DNA of 64,000 bases from Pogona vitticeps (GCF_051106095.1 NC_135793.1:2833501-2897500), one strand, 5' to 3'. Shown: positions 37,583 to 49,599, numbered from the stretch's first letter. The notes: generated by a model not told the origin, from the sequence alone. Translations and numbers: made by a program.

Positions 37583-37722
37583 TAATCTTAGGACTGCAGA
37601 GCTGGCAGGGAGCCTATGGATCATTGAGTCCAGCCCCTGTCAAGGAGGCACCGTGGGGGAATCGAACTCCCAACTTCTGGCTCTACAGCTAGAGACCTAA
37701 ATCACTGAGCCATCCAGCAGTC
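37583..37722 (-). mobile_element. SINE-C, full length
   Basis: CR1-like tail (TAGGACTGCAGAGCTGGCAG, GGATCATTGAGTCCAGCCCC), body, then tRNA head (GGGAATCGAACTCCCAAC, CCTAAATCACTGAGCCATCC). Confidence 0.9.
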
Positions 37723-37862
37723 CATAAACTTTGTGGTGTCAAGTCATGGTTTTCTAGGTGGTTTGCCATTCCTGTATTCCAGGGATGCCCTGGGACTGTG
37801 CAGCTTGCCCAAGGCCACACAGGCTGGCTCTACTTGCAGGAGGCACCATTGGCCTAGAGCTA
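37723..37862 (-). mobile_element. SINE-A abutting SINE-C
   Basis: Tail GTGGTGTCAAGTCATGG is followed directly by body TTTCTAGGTGGTTTGCCATT and GCAGCTTGCCCAAGGCCACA. The tRNA head is lost at the MITE junction. Confidence 0.85.
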
Positions 37863-37869
37863 GGGAGAG

Positions 37870-38004
37870 CATTGGTTCCCAACCTTGGGTTCCCAGATGT
37901 TCTTGGACTAACACCCCCAGAAATCCTGGCCAGCACACGAGTGGTGAAGGCTCGTGGGAGTTTTAGTCCAGGAACATCTAGGGAACCAAGATGGGGAAAC
38001 ATTG
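37870..38004. mobile_element. hAT-like MITE
   Basis: It begins CATTGGTTCCCAACCTTGGG and ends GGGGAAACATTG, with inner arms around CCAGCACACGAGTGG. No clear target duplication remains. Confidence 0.8.
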
Positions 38005-38009
38005 TTCTA

Positions 38010-40330
38010 CAGGAAAGAAGTAACCATGGAATGTGGAGGGCTTTGTACTCCCTTTAAGCATGGTGAACATATCTGGGTTGGGAATGAGGGAACAGAGCTT
38101 CCAAAATCAAACCGAACAGGGTGTTGCAAATTTCAAACTTTGCACTTGTTGTATTTGTGCTTATGCAATTCCTGCTCTTTTTGGGAAAAAAACAGAAAAG
38201 AGAGAATGGAATGGAGAAAGTGATGGGTGTACATTTGTATTCCTGCCACAGGCACAGAATAATTATGGCTCTCCTTGATGATGCCTTCAACCTCAGCCGT
38301 ATGCTTGGGGGGGGGGCATGGATTTCACCTAGAATAAAACTGGCTTTCGCTTTCCTCCGCACCCAGACAGTTGAACAAGGGTCCAAGGCTCTCAATTGCC
38401 ACATCTTTGACATTATCCCAAGTTTAATAGGGCCTCCTAAGAAATGATCATCATAAAACACTTCCTGGTGTGCCCTCACTGCTCATCATCCCTTGAAGAT
38501 CATCCACTAGCTTTCCAGTTTATAATCTAGATTCACATTTCCAAGGTAATTAGACTGTCATCCCTGTCTTTGTCTTAATTAAAGAATAAGACAAGCATGG
38601 GCAGTTAGGAGATGCAATGCCAGAATGCCAGCTCTTGGGAGAGGATTGGGCTAATTTGTTTTAGCTGGGTACATTTATTATTATGGGATTTCCCTTCCCC
38701 TTGAAGAATGATCCTTCCATCCCCATTTCTAACTCTTCCTGAATCACTTGAGAAGTTGGGAACTGAACTTTCAATGCAATCTACATGTAATTCGTTTGGG
38801 TTAGGGTTGTTGTAGCAGCTGAGTCCAAACATGCAACAATTAATTGATAAACAAGAAGGAAGGGGCTGAAACCCTGTGGCTTAGCTTAGTAGGTCACACT
38901 AGAGTAGGCCCATTGAGTCAATAGGTACTGGGCAAGTCATCTCTGTGAGTTCCACTGATTCCACTGGGGCTACTCTAGTTGTTGAATCCTTTCGGCTGTA
39001 GCCCAGCTGACTGTGTAATGCTGGCCATTGCATGAGAGAAGACGCCTTGAGTGGATCCATTCCTGTTCAAAGTTCTGAAAGCAAACCGGACAGCAAGCAA
39101 TTCTTTTCAAAAGAGGTTGACATGGAAGGGAGAAAGTCTCCCTTGGTCAACATGTCTGGCCCTTCCCTGTGCATGATCTATGTTCTTTGCTACATCCCAA
39201 GGTGATAAGTGGGCACCATGGCAACTTCTGGATCTGGTATGGTTGGGAAGGAAAAGACTCAGCTCATATTTGCAATAGTCCAGTTTCTCTCTGCATTTGC
39301 TATGGCAGTTCTTTCTTTTTTTAAAATTGGCCTTCTTATCCTATCAGCGGGAAATGGGGACTGGTGCTAAGGCAGAACAGAGAAGCCAGCCATGGCGGAA
39401 GGGCTGATTAAAAGGGAGAAAGGAATGAAGCTAGACTTGCAGCCAAAGGCACAGGTGGCTGCAGCATAAGAACACACAACCGGGGGGCCTGCTGGAGTTG
39501 AAAAAAGGCTTTCATCATTACCTATAATAACAGTAAGTGGCAATGGTGGCTAGGGTATGGCGTAGTCCCTCTCAAAGTAACTTTTTCACCCACCTAGGGA
39601 GACTCCGAGACTCCAAATGAACTTCCTGCAATGAACTGGGAATGGATTCCACTCTGTTCCTACCATCTCTGAATGACAAAGCAAGAGATTTATAGCTGAT
39701 CTTAAGCCATAGCTCTTCAAAGTTGTCCATAATCCAGGAACAGGAGCTAAGCTCTCCCTGTGCTCAATGTTAAAAGAGAAATCTGTTATCCCAGCAGTCT
39801 TGGTACAAATGAATGAACAGATTAATCTGTTCTTGACATATATTTAAAAACTAGATTCCTCTTATCTGCTGTTGACAAGATGGACCTCGGGGATCCATCT
39901 GTGAAGGTCAGGTGGTATCTTTTCAGACGATCTTTGAGCCCCCAGAAATCACTGTATTTCTGCAGCATCTTTTGGAATGCTGGAGGGATCTCGAACAAGA
40001 GGGAATGAAGGGGTCATTAGAATGACAGAGAAATGCACTCAACCTAGCCAAGGGCAAGCTTGGGAAAGTAACGCTTGTGGATGATAGTTCCTGGGATTCT
40101 AGTGACCTTGGGGATTGGGGATTCTGGGACTTGTAGTCTAACTTTCCCATGTTCTGGAGAAGTTTCCTCTGAGTCCAGTTGCTGTTCTGACCAGTTGCAT
40201 CTGATTTGTAGTGACCTTTTATGAGGAATAGCATTCAGGACCACGGAGAGCTCCCAGGAAATGCCACCTAAATGCCTGGTGTGGACTCATCCCCTTTGCA
40301 AAAACTGAAATCACCCCCAGTTCCACTCTC
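38010..40330. other. Spacer, nothing recognised
   Basis: No supported gene. Short CCTGGGATTC / GATTCTGGGACTTGTAG pieces near 40090-40140 look like decayed MITE arms. Confidence 0.4.
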
Positions 40331-40334
40331 CTCT

Positions 40335-40462
40335 AGCCACTTTTGTCTCAACCTGGCCTACCTCACAGGTCTGCTGTGAAGATAACGAGGAGAGGAAGAT
40401 ACTCATGTATGCCTCCTTCAACACACGGGAAGAAGACATGTAGGAAATAAATAAACAAACTG
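40335..40462 (+). mobile_element. SINE-D 3' half
   Basis: CTACCTCACAGGTCTGCTGT, AGATAACGAGGAGAGGAAG and a final GGAAATAAATAAACAAAC tail. It shares its layout with 59865-60075. Confidence 0.55.
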
Positions 40463-41500
40463 GAAGCAAGCCCAGCCTTTCCATCGCTGGATCTTACAAG
40501 ATATACGAGTTAAATTAGAGCTTGAAAAAGTTACTTTTCTTGGAATACTGGCCAAGAGATTTGGGTGATTTTGATCTGATGTTTCAAAGCTCTGAGTTTA
40601 ATCAAGCGCAAATTATTGCGGTTTTGATTGACATTTCTTGAACAACTAAAATCCTCTTACTGGCTGTTGACAGGACTCCCGTGTGTGCATTCTGAAACCA
40701 TGTGGTTCCACCTGCTCAGCCCCACAGATAGCAACCCAACCTCAACACCAGGAGAGCTCACTGCTAAGGACTAAAGACATTCCCCCCCATGCAAACAGAA
40801 GGCACGCCAAGACCTCATTTACATTGTTACATAAGAGATTCTTTAGTATCAGCAGAAATCTTACATCTGCCTCCACTTGTCCGACTAGAACTGTATTAGA
40901 AATCCCTAAGCTCCTTATTCAGTCCTGGAATGAGAACTTCACAAAGGACATCAAGTGTAAAGCAAGAGCAGCTTCCACCACAAAAGATGGGGAGGGCACT
41001 CGGAAATGAAATGCTTAAGCAATGCTACTGAACATCTCTGCTTAATGAGCTTCAGGGAATTTGGGGGAGGCATCCTTGCTAGTCGACAAAGCTAGGAAAG
41101 GAGGAAGGAAGGATGGCTTCCTGTCCTTTCCAATCAAAAGCTGCTCCAGCTGATTCTCTGCTGGGTTTGGTCCACCTGACACGTCCATCTGTGCTCACAA
41201 AAACATATGTGTAGAAGGAAACATCCACCAAGGAAAATGTGTGTGTCTTAATGGCATAGGGTGGCTATGTGTCCGTTTTTTGGGGGGGGCAGTCCTCCGT
41301 TTGGAAGAAGAGTTTTCTTCTGAAGGTGTCTTCTGCCTCATGGACTGCCCAGTCCAAGTGTGACACAATGATAAAAGAATCCTACAGAGGGAGGTCCAGA
41401 ACTCTGAAGTTCTCCATTGTCCAGCGTGAACAATCTGGACAGCAGAATTGCAAGCACACAGATCCCCTGGCTACTGTCTTCCCCATGGGGCATTCTATTA

Positions 41501-41636
41501 CACTGGTTCTTAACCTTGGGTTACTCAGGAGTTTTGGACTGCAACTCCCAGAAGCCTTCACCACCAACTGTGCTGGCTGGGGTTTCTGGGAGTTGCAGTT
41601 CAAAAACATCCGAGTAACAAAGGTTAAGAACCACTG
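41501..41636. mobile_element. hAT MITE with perfect 8-bp target duplication
   Basis: The termini CACTGGTTCTTAACC and GGTTAAGAACCACTG are inverted. TTCTATTA stands on both sides (41493-41500 and 41637-41644). Inner arms GGACTGCAACTCCCAGAAGC and TTTCTGGGAGTTGCAGTTC pair. The intact duplication and arms suggest this is one of the younger copies. Confidence 0.95.
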
Positions 41637-41645
41637 TTCTATTAT

Positions 41646-41767
41646 GCTGGATGGGACCCTATGGTTCATTGAATCCAGCCCCTATGGTATTCACAGTGGG
41701 GAATCAAAATACCAACCACTGGCTCCACAGCCAGAGATCTAACCCACTGAGCTATCCAGCAGCTCCA
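41646..41767 (-). mobile_element. SINE-C
   Basis: ATGGGACCCTATGGTTCATT tail, GGGGAATCAAAATACCAACC and CTAACCCACTGAGCTATCC head. Confidence 0.85.
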
Positions 41768-41988
41768 ACATAATAATCATGCACCATCAAGTCAATTCTG
41801 ATTCATGATGATCCTTTTCACACCTTCTGCAGAGAGTACTCAGAAGTGTATTGCCTGCTCCCTTCCTCTAGGAGCGCCATGGGGCTGTGCAGCTTGCCCA
41901 AGGCCACCCAGGCTGGCTTTACTCACAAGAGGCACGGCAGGGAATCGAACTCCCAGCCTTTGACCACTGAGCTTTCCAGCCAGCTTCA
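41768..41988 (-). mobile_element. SINE-A abutting SINE-C
   Basis: Tail CACCATCAAGTCAATTCTGA, body CAGAAGTGTATTGCCTGCTC and GCAGCTTGCCCAAGGCCACC, and a short head GGGAATCGAACTCCCAGCC. Confidence 0.9.
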
Positions 41989-42056
41989 GGGCAGCATAGG
42001 TTTGTTTAAATTATAACAATCTTCTATAGTTTCACGTTGGTATTCATGCAACGATA

Positions 42057-42250
42057 CCTGGTGTGGTGTAATGGATAGAGTGACAGTCTAGGAGTTTGGA
42101 GCTCTGGGTCTGAATCCCACCTCAGCAATGGAAACTTACTGGGGATGTGGAACTGGCAAAATTACTCTTCAAACATCTCACTTACCTTGAAAGCCTCATT
42201 AGGGTCTCTATAAGTCCGTTCTGACTTGAGAGCTCATAACTTACACAACA
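42057..42250 (+). mobile_element. SINE-B, full length
   Basis: Head GTGTGGTGTAATGGATAGAG and GGTCTGAATCCCACCTCAGC, body GGAACTGGCAAAATTACTC, CTTGAAAGCCTCATTAGGG, and tail TAAGTCCGTTCTGACTTGAG. Confidence 0.9.
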
Positions 42251-42779
42251 CCATATGGAGTATTATCAGATGGGTGCTTTTTTCTTCTTTTTTCTGCTGT
42301 CATTTTGGGTAATCATCCAAGGCAGTTTGTGATAATGGAAGAGCCCGTGTCCTAAAACTGTGGGGCGAGGCACCCCCTTATGCTCAGCTCAAGAGCCGAC
42401 CCCCCAAATAAAGACTTCTCATTTACAGCAACGTGCAAAGAACCAACTTAACAATGGGAGCACACCAGTGTTGGGTTTGCCGCCATTGAGTAAGACGGAC
42501 GCCCCTCCTGGAAAAAAAGTTATCCCCTCGTGAAGCATCCAGGTAGCTTCTTTCTCTGCCAGAAGAAAGATGCTGGGGACCGTATCTCTTCTACTGTGGA
42601 CAGAAAAGCAGTTTTCCCTAGAGGTTTCGATCACCCAAAGCAGGGGGGGTGGGAACTTGGCTGCCAGACCAAAATAGGTGGAGAAAATCTCTCTTTCCCA
42701 TGGCATGTCTACTATCCAGCTTCTAATATATATATATTTGGAAAATGATGTCTCTTGGAGGGGTGATCACTGGACCCTG

Positions 42780-43180
42780 GGAAGCATGGGGCTGGGCCCT
42801 TTCTGGCATTGAGGTTCTGGAAAGGCGCTTCTGAAATCAGTGAAGACTCCTCGGTTTGGCAAGACCCTCCCAGGAGGCCACATCAGTCTTGGGTCTGTCA
42901 GTCCCACCAACTGGCTCCCCATCTGCCCGAGTCTCTCCAATCTCTGTCCCTTCATTCGTTAGCCTGCCGCAGGCTGAAAAAGTGACAGTGAAGGTCATCT
43001 CTCTCCTGAGCGGATTTTGATAGGGGCGCATTTGTCTTCTCCTTGACGGGCTGTCAAATGTCATCCATTCTCTGCATGGAAGGGAAGTGGGCTTTGATGA
43101 CTTGGAGGAACCGAGCAGGATAAATCCATCATCATTTCTTTCCCTCCTAGATCTTCACGATGTATGGCCGGGAAGACATT
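42780..43180. promoter_or_regulatory. Candidate conserved non-coding element
   Basis: Repeat-free sequence with TALE-type TGTCA/TGACAG motifs (GGCTGTCAAATGTCATCC, AAAGTGACAGTG). No open frame of note. Based on appearance only. Confidence 0.25.
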
Positions 43181-43284
43181 GGCTCACGCTTGGCCACGTT
43201 TCGTAACGACAGTCTGTTATGTGACGCACACACAACCGGGGAAGAGGTGGTCCTGTTCGCTTCTGCCCATTAAGTCTGAGATTA

Positions 43285-43372
43285 AATCACCACCACCACC
43301 ACCATCATCTGCTTAAAACTGGGAGGGACCCTGTGGATCATCACTGCGCCCTGTCAAGGGCGCAGTGCCAAA
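43285..43372 (-). mobile_element. SINE-C tail fragment with (CAC)n
   Basis: CACCACCACC tract followed by AAACTGGGAGGGACCCTGTG and GATCATCACTGC, then a short inverted GGCGCAGTG duplication. Confidence 0.45.
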
Positions 43373-43989
43373 AAACCACAACAGATAAGCTCAGATATAC
43401 ATAATTGCATGATTTTCAGGAAACAAAGATTACTCTACCGTCTACAATGCTTTCTTTGAACCTTCCCCACCTGGCTCCCCACCCTTGGCAGAACCTGAAC
43501 ACATGGTTCTGGGTTCGATTTCTGTCCCGTGGATTGTGATATTTCTATATCCCAGCTAAGATGGGAGACAAAAAGAACAATTTTAGCGAAGAAAAGCCCA
43601 AATTGAGGAGAGGAAAAAAGGGGGAAAAATACACAGAGCCCAGAGTGGCCTCTTTCTGTCTAGAGTTGAACATGTCTTAATTTCTTCTTCTCTTCCCACC
43701 CTTTATCTTCATCTCTACAAGACACCCTGGCTGGCTTTCGGCTCACTCTTGCTCGTTTCCAAGCGACAACCCCGTTTCCTCAGGTAATTGTTGGTTTCCA
43801 GCTTTCTCCCTGTCCTCCTCGGTGAATTCCGCGCTCACCTCCATTCCCAGAGGCTGCTTGAAAGAGAAGAGAAAAGGAAGAGAAAGCGCTTTTTGGTCGT
43901 AAATCTGAAGGAGACGGTGGAAGCCAGGAATGAGGACCAGATGACTTTCATTATGGATGGCTACAGAATAAAAAAGCCGGAATCAGTGC

Positions 43990-44150
43990 TTCTTCTTCTT
44001 GTTACCCTCGACGGATGGTGATCCTGTGAACAAGCCCTCTCCAAAATCTCCTGTCCTCAACTGCCCTGCTCAGCTCTTGCAAGTTCTAACTTGTGGCTTC
44101 ATTTAGAGAGTCAATCCATCTCCTATTGGGTCTTTCCCTGCTTGAATCCC
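43990..44150 (-). mobile_element. RTE/L2-type LINE fragment
   Basis: TCCTCAACTGCCCTGCTCAG, GCTCTTGCAAGTTCTAACTT and GAGTCAATCCATCTCCTATT are familiar in reverse orientation from RTE/L2 elements of reptiles. Confidence 0.5.
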
Positions 44151-44159
44151 TCAAAAGCA

Positions 44160-45060
44160 ACTCGGGACAGGAAGAAGCTTGGCACCTCACCCTGAAATAT
44201 TAGGGCGCGATGCCTCCTATCTCACGCAGACCACAAGAGGCTCGTGGCTTCGCAGCCAGGGCCTGGCTGTGCTGAAAATGAAGCCAATTCTCACATATTT
44301 GGTGGGTTACTGCCGCCTTATTGCACCATGAGGAAAACTGCATGTTTGATTTCCTGCCTAATGTATGGAAATAATTGGATGGGTTTGGGAATTCTGCGCC
44401 ACTAGATTCTTGGAGTCTACTTTTCTTCAGGCTACAAAATATCTCAGGCAGAGCTGGGCAGCTTTTCTTAGATGTTATAAAGGGACCGGGGTGACTGCAA
44501 AGTCTCTGGAGGTGGATTTTTTTTTGGGGGGGGGGAATGTTGAGGTCTGTGAACTTTAAGAACAGAATGGGAAGCCTCATTGCCCACCATCAGGAACCAA
44601 TTAGATCTTTTCGTTCATGGTCGAAAACGGCAAGAGAAATTTCTCGCTTCCCTCCTGTTAGGTTCATATTCGTCTGTCTGTTTGAAACGTCTCCAAATCC
44701 TGGCAGCAAACGTGAGCAGTTCTGACATCATTCTTTCCCAGCAGGATTCTAAATTTACTGCCATCGACGTTCAAATTAAAATGGCAAGATCTCTCATCTG
44801 GGGCTGGGGTGAGGAGGAGGGGGGGCGGCAATTTGCAGTGGTTACCAAATGAGCTCAGCGTTTCACAGCTCAAGAAAATTAGTTAATGGCCAGGAAAATA
44901 TCCTGCAAACAAAACCAGTATCAGAAAATATTCTTATATATATATAGGAACATCTTCTGATACTCTTCCATAAACTGCCCTGGGGATACACTATGGTTAA
45001 ATTGTTTACCAGCAGGCAAAAAAACCCCACATACTGTGTAATCCCTTGTCTTGGATGGAA
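44160..45060. other. Spacer, nothing recognised
   Basis: No supported gene. Contains a T11/G10 run at 44516-44536. Confidence 0.45.
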
Positions 45061-45063
45061 GGT

Positions 45064-45188
45064 GTGGGAGCTGCAGGACAGAAGGAGGGGATCTTTAAAT
45101 ATCAAATATTGCCCCCTGCAGGTCACATCATCCAGTGATGGGGATCTGGGGTGTTGATTACTTCCTCCTTCTGTCCTGTAGCTCCCAC
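45064..45188. repeat. Inverted repeat with 25-bp arms, MITE candidate
   Basis: Arms 45064-45088 and 45164-45188 are reverse complements at 24 of 25 positions, around a 75-base spacer. Similarity continues weakly outward (GGAAGGT against GGAAACT). It is unlike the hAT and Tigger-like families seen elsewhere in the window. Confidence 0.8.
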
Positions 45189-45199
45189 AGTTTCCACAC

Positions 45200-45925
45200 A
45201 ATGACACAGATTGTCTGCCAGCTGAAGAAGCCACAGGAGAGATGGGGAAAGTTTTTAATTATTAAATAAATGTCCCTCCTGGCGATGACACCATCACCCT
45301 TATGCAGGAGTAATTGCACAACAGGATCTTAACCATTGACTAAGATACAATGGTTGGTTCCAACTTTTCTGCTTTTCCAGAATAGGCACACAGTATCAAC
45401 TCGGGAGAGAACCAGCACAGAAAGCAGTCCTTAGGCATCCAGGCTGGCCTGCGGAAGTTGCTGGCGATAGGATTTGATCCAGTACATGTCAGAGCACTCC
45501 AGCTGGGTTAACATCCTCTGCCACCTGCAGGCCTCCTTCTTCCCAGTCCCATCCTGGAAAGATGTCAGGATCCTCTGTCCCCAGGTTCTCATAGGGTGTG
45601 GGGGTGCGTTCCTCCAACCCAGCTGATTTTTCCCCTCCTCTTCCTGATTGATGAAGGGCTCTGCCCAGTATTTGTCACTGTAACATGCGAGGCACGTACG
45701 TCAGCAGTCGGACCGCCAGATGGTAAGCCCTCAACTAATCATTCTGGTCTGCCTTAACACGTCTGGGCTCGACTGAACAGCAGAGAGAGATGACATTTGA
45801 GGCTGTGATGAGCCCCCCCCCCCCCCAGCCAGGTGCTGAGGATGGAGGACACTTTATCTGGAATGGTGTGGGATTCCCCCCCCCCGGAAGTGCATATGGA
45901 AAAAGAGCACAGATCTTACTCCTGC
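45200..45925. other. Spacer, nothing recognised
   Basis: No supported gene. C runs at 45812-45826 and 45878-45886. Confidence 0.45.
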
Positions 45926-45929
45926 CCAC

Positions 45930-46020
45930 ATATTTTTTAAATTATTATTTATTTAATTAATTTATACCTCACCCATCTAGACCAAAGTCTACTCTGGGCG
46001 GTTAACAGCAATCCAAATAT
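45930..46020 (-). mobile_element. 3'-end remnant of a LINE or SINE
   Basis: TTATTTATTTAATTAATTTA then ATACCTCACCCATCTAGACC and CTCTGGGCGGTTAACAGCAA, the same terminus type as 29464-29525. Confidence 0.6.
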
Positions 46021-46024
46021 TAAG

Positions 46025-47865
46025 AGCTCTAAAGAGATACACGTGCACACCCATAGGGTGTATCACTAGTGGGATCACGGCCATCCACCTGATCTGGCCT
46101 CAGTTGCAACGTGTTGCAGGAGAGTCTGCTGTTGAAGTGCATTTGGACACAGAATAACCGCTCGGCTGAGATTTCTGCAGCTAGGATGTCCTTGGTGGAC
46201 CCAAGGGCTTCATCTCTGCTAGACCCTGCTGCCCTGCACTCGGAGATGACCTCCTGAGGCTTGCGATCTTCCTTCCTGGAGGCTCCCTCCTCATCAAAAG
46301 GGAGTAGGTCTTCTCTAGTCTGGTTCTCTAGGTTTTGCCTTGGGCTCTTCTCTCTGGGGGGGGGGGGATCTACCACCAAGAACCTCAGGCTCTCCTCTCG
46401 ATGTGATCCTTCCAGTTGCGGAGTGAGGTCCTAGCTTTCCCCCTCCGAGAAGGACTCTGCCAAGCAGGGCATGACAAGACAATCTGGCAAAAGAGGAGAA
46501 GTGATCTGGTGATATTCAAGGTGACTGGCCAACTCTCTGGCATGCTTGAGCTGCGATTTTATGGCTTCTGCTGAAGTTTAGACTGGATGACCCTGGGGGG
46601 GCACCCTTCAATTGCTGGTTCTGTCCAAGGTCTGGGAGAGCAGAAACGTCAGCCTCCATATTCCACAGGGGGTGTCACTCTTTTTGAAGGAAACACTCCA
46701 TCTCCAGGACCTCCGGGATTGTTTTTCCATCACCTCTGGGATCGGTTCTCCATGGCTGGCGTTAAAACACCCCCTTGTTTTGGAGCTGGGCAAAGAACAC
46801 AAGGCATGAAGGTCTCAGCGTAGTTCTGAAGAAGAACCACTGCTTCTGAAGCTTGGAAGGGGAAATAGCTAAGGGGTAGATCACAGGCATTGCCTTCAGA
46901 GGGTGCAAAGTTTTGCCCCCAGCATTTCCAGGCAGGGCTAGGGGAAAAAAATCTCAATTAGAGGGTCATCACCTCTCTGTGTCACCAGCATGAATTAGAT
47001 GAATTCAAGGTTCTGGCTTGGCAGAATCTAGTCCGCGACCCACACCTTCCACAGGTAGGATGAGCCGTCCTACATCCCTATGGAAATTTTTAACAGTTCT
47101 TCCTCTTCATCCACCTGCATCAATCAATACCTCCCAATTTGGTGCAAAGCTTTCTCTTCTTCTTCCACTAATAAAACGTAATACCTACCCGAAGATCGTG
47201 CTTGTATAGGAGAAATTCTTGGAGAAACTGAGCTAAATAAAGAAACAAGGGGAGAGGGGGGGGAACAGTTAGCAACAACTGTGTACATACGACAATATTT
47301 TATCGCCACCTTGTGCTTGAAGATTGAATTACACCTCCCTTTTGTTTTGTTAAAACTGGGGTTGATGGTGATAACAGAGGTGGTGGTGGTGATGATCTTT
47401 TATTTTGGACGATACCATTCAGTTCATCCCAGAAAAGGGACATTTTAGAAATAAATATTTGGGGTGCCTCTTTCAGATATTAGGTGATTGAGCTGCGCAA
47501 ACTGAGGAGCTGGACGACAACGGATGCAAATCCTGTCTCCAGACGTTCCTCAGGCTGTTCTTTCAGTAGTAAAATTGGAAGCTAAAATATGGGAATCTGT
47601 TTTTTCCCTTCTCCTTTTTTTTGTTTTGACAGATCTGAGAAGTCAGTTTTCCTCTCCTGGAGATCCTTCAGGGGGTGCACCAATGCTAAAATGAAAAAAA
47701 GAGAGAGAACCTTAAAGTCACCAGAAATCTGTACCACTTATGAAAAATTTCAGATTTGGTACAGGCATGAAATCATGCAGACGAAACCAAACCTAATGGC
47801 AAAAAAATGGCCAAAATGATATTTTCGTCCTTTTGGCACTTCATGGGGGGGACAAAACTGATTGT
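46025..47865. other. Spacer, nothing recognised
   Basis: Open frames such as 46029-46379 (minus) have no recognisable domains. Confidence 0.4.
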
Positions 47866-47869
47866 AAAA

Positions 47870-48072
47870 GACAATGATGCTGGGAAAAAGTGGAAGGCAG
47901 CAGAAGAAGAGGAAGGCCGCTTGTGAGATGGATCAACTCAATAAAGAAAGCCACTGCCTGGAGTCTGTAAAATCAAAACAGAGCTCTTAACAACTGGATC
48001 CTCGAGGCCATGCGTTCAGAGAGTTGCCATAAGGTGGAAGCATCTTGACAGCTCACAGCAACAACAACATCG
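47870..48072 (+). mobile_element. RTE-type (BovB-like) LINE 3' end
   Basis: AAAAAGTGGAAGGCAGCAGA, AGAGGAAGGCCGC and GAGATGGATCAACTCAATAA encode the typical end of the reverse-transcriptase protein (GRRRRGRPRMRWID type), decayed. The tail GTTGCCATAAGGTGGAAGC ends in CAACAACAAC. Confidence 0.75.
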
Positions 48073-48569
48073 GCCGGGGTGAAAAGTGGATCTCATACCC
48101 GGTGGCTTGTGGAAGCTGCTGTCCTTCTTTTATTCTCATTGTTTCACTAAAAAGTGTGAGTTAGAGGGAGGTTGGGGGGCTGCCAAGACAGGCTTAAAGA
48201 CAGACCCATGAATTCTCATGGCTACACTTTGCTCGGGCCTTCCCAAGGCTGGCCCTACCATTAGGCAGCTGGTGACAGTGGCCTCGGGCATCAGATTTGG
48301 TTGCTTGTGAGTCACTTTATTGCTAGGGAAGGATAAAGAGGCTTGGGAGATTGGCTGTCAAAGCTTCCGCCCCCACCGGGCTGGCTTAAGGTACCATGCC
48401 CTTTGATTTAGACAGGGTGGTGTACCCCTGGAGGATTTGCCTCAGGCAGCAAAATAACTTGGGTCAGCCCTGGAGGCCATAGAGTGCCAAAGCGTCCCCA
48501 GTCCATGATTCGCAAAGGACTGACTGCAATTTCAGGCAGGTTCCTTGCCTTTTCTCAGTAATGCAACTG

Positions 48570-48589
48570 CTCTCTCTCTCTTTCGCTCG

Positions 48590-48623
<34 letters not shown>

Positions 48624-48635
48624 AACACACACAAA
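48570..48635. repeat. (CT)n then (CA)n microsatellite
   Basis: CT units with two CG interruptions, then CA units. Confidence 0.9.
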
Positions 48636-49164
48636 GACTGGCTATTGTAAGCTGAAAGCCCAGCTTCACAGCTTGCTCTGTTTAACTGGAGAAAAGTCTC
48701 GGATCAAGGGCCATCCACTAAAAAAACGTAGCTGCTGAAGAAGAATCTCTAAGCTGGCGCCTTTATCTTCAAGGTGAAGGATCACCACGCATGAGAATCT
48801 AGTGAAGAGGCTAATTCAAAGGACTGGGTTTTTTACTTTATTTCATTTCATTTCCCCCAGCCCAACCTTGAAGTATTCTCAGCAGCCTTAACTTCTTCAG
48901 ACTCTTTAGTTGAAAGAGAACACTTCAGGAATTTTTTTAAAAAATCCCCCTTTTTCAGATTCCCTTCTGAGGCCTCCCTGACAGTGATTACAAGTATTTC
49001 TTTCTTTTAAAAATGTTTCCTTCAATTCAGGACAGCCAGTTTTTTTGACCTTAGAAAGAGAGGGAGAGAGTAAGGAAGGGAAAGGCATTATGAAGAAAAA
49101 CAGGGAAACAGTTTGAATAAAATGTACAAAGGTTAATTTACCCATCGAGATGCGAATTTGGGAA

Positions 49165-49232
49165 ATAAGAATCATAGACTAATTGAGTCAGAAGGGGACT
49201 ATAAGGCCATCAAGTCCAACCCTCTGGTTGTG
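49165..49232 (-). mobile_element. CR1 LINE 3' end
   Basis: GAATCATAGACTAATTGAGT, GGACTATAAGGCCATCAAGT and CCAACCCTC are the reversed CR1 terminus. Confidence 0.8.
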
Positions 49233-49599
49233 GTTATTATTATTGCTTCGTTCTTTCAGTTGAGGCTCCCTGGATGCTGCTCTAGCTGAGCTTCCTCCAA
49301 AACTGAAAGTAATTCCTTACCCTATGTCAGGTGCTGTTTGCAAACAAAAGAAAAATACAGCAAAAGTATTGTCTGGTTCCCTCTAGTGGGCAGTGTTGAT
49401 ACTGCACAAGGAAAAGAATTACAAAAATACAGACGACGGAACAAAACAATAGTTCCTTTGCCACTTAATTGATAAAAGAATGACATAAAATTCAGGCAGG
49501 TTTCAATATATTTTTATCCTAACTTCCCTTCGCCTTATTCACCCTTTTCCTAATAAAAATAGCTCATCCACAGTCTGAAAAATATTAAATAAACCCCCC

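Noticed and set aside
43788-44021. Charged 77-codon frame with good flanking AG and GT sites
   Set aside because: No homology recognised, and the end runs into a LINE fragment; could be a non-coding RNA exon but unsupported.
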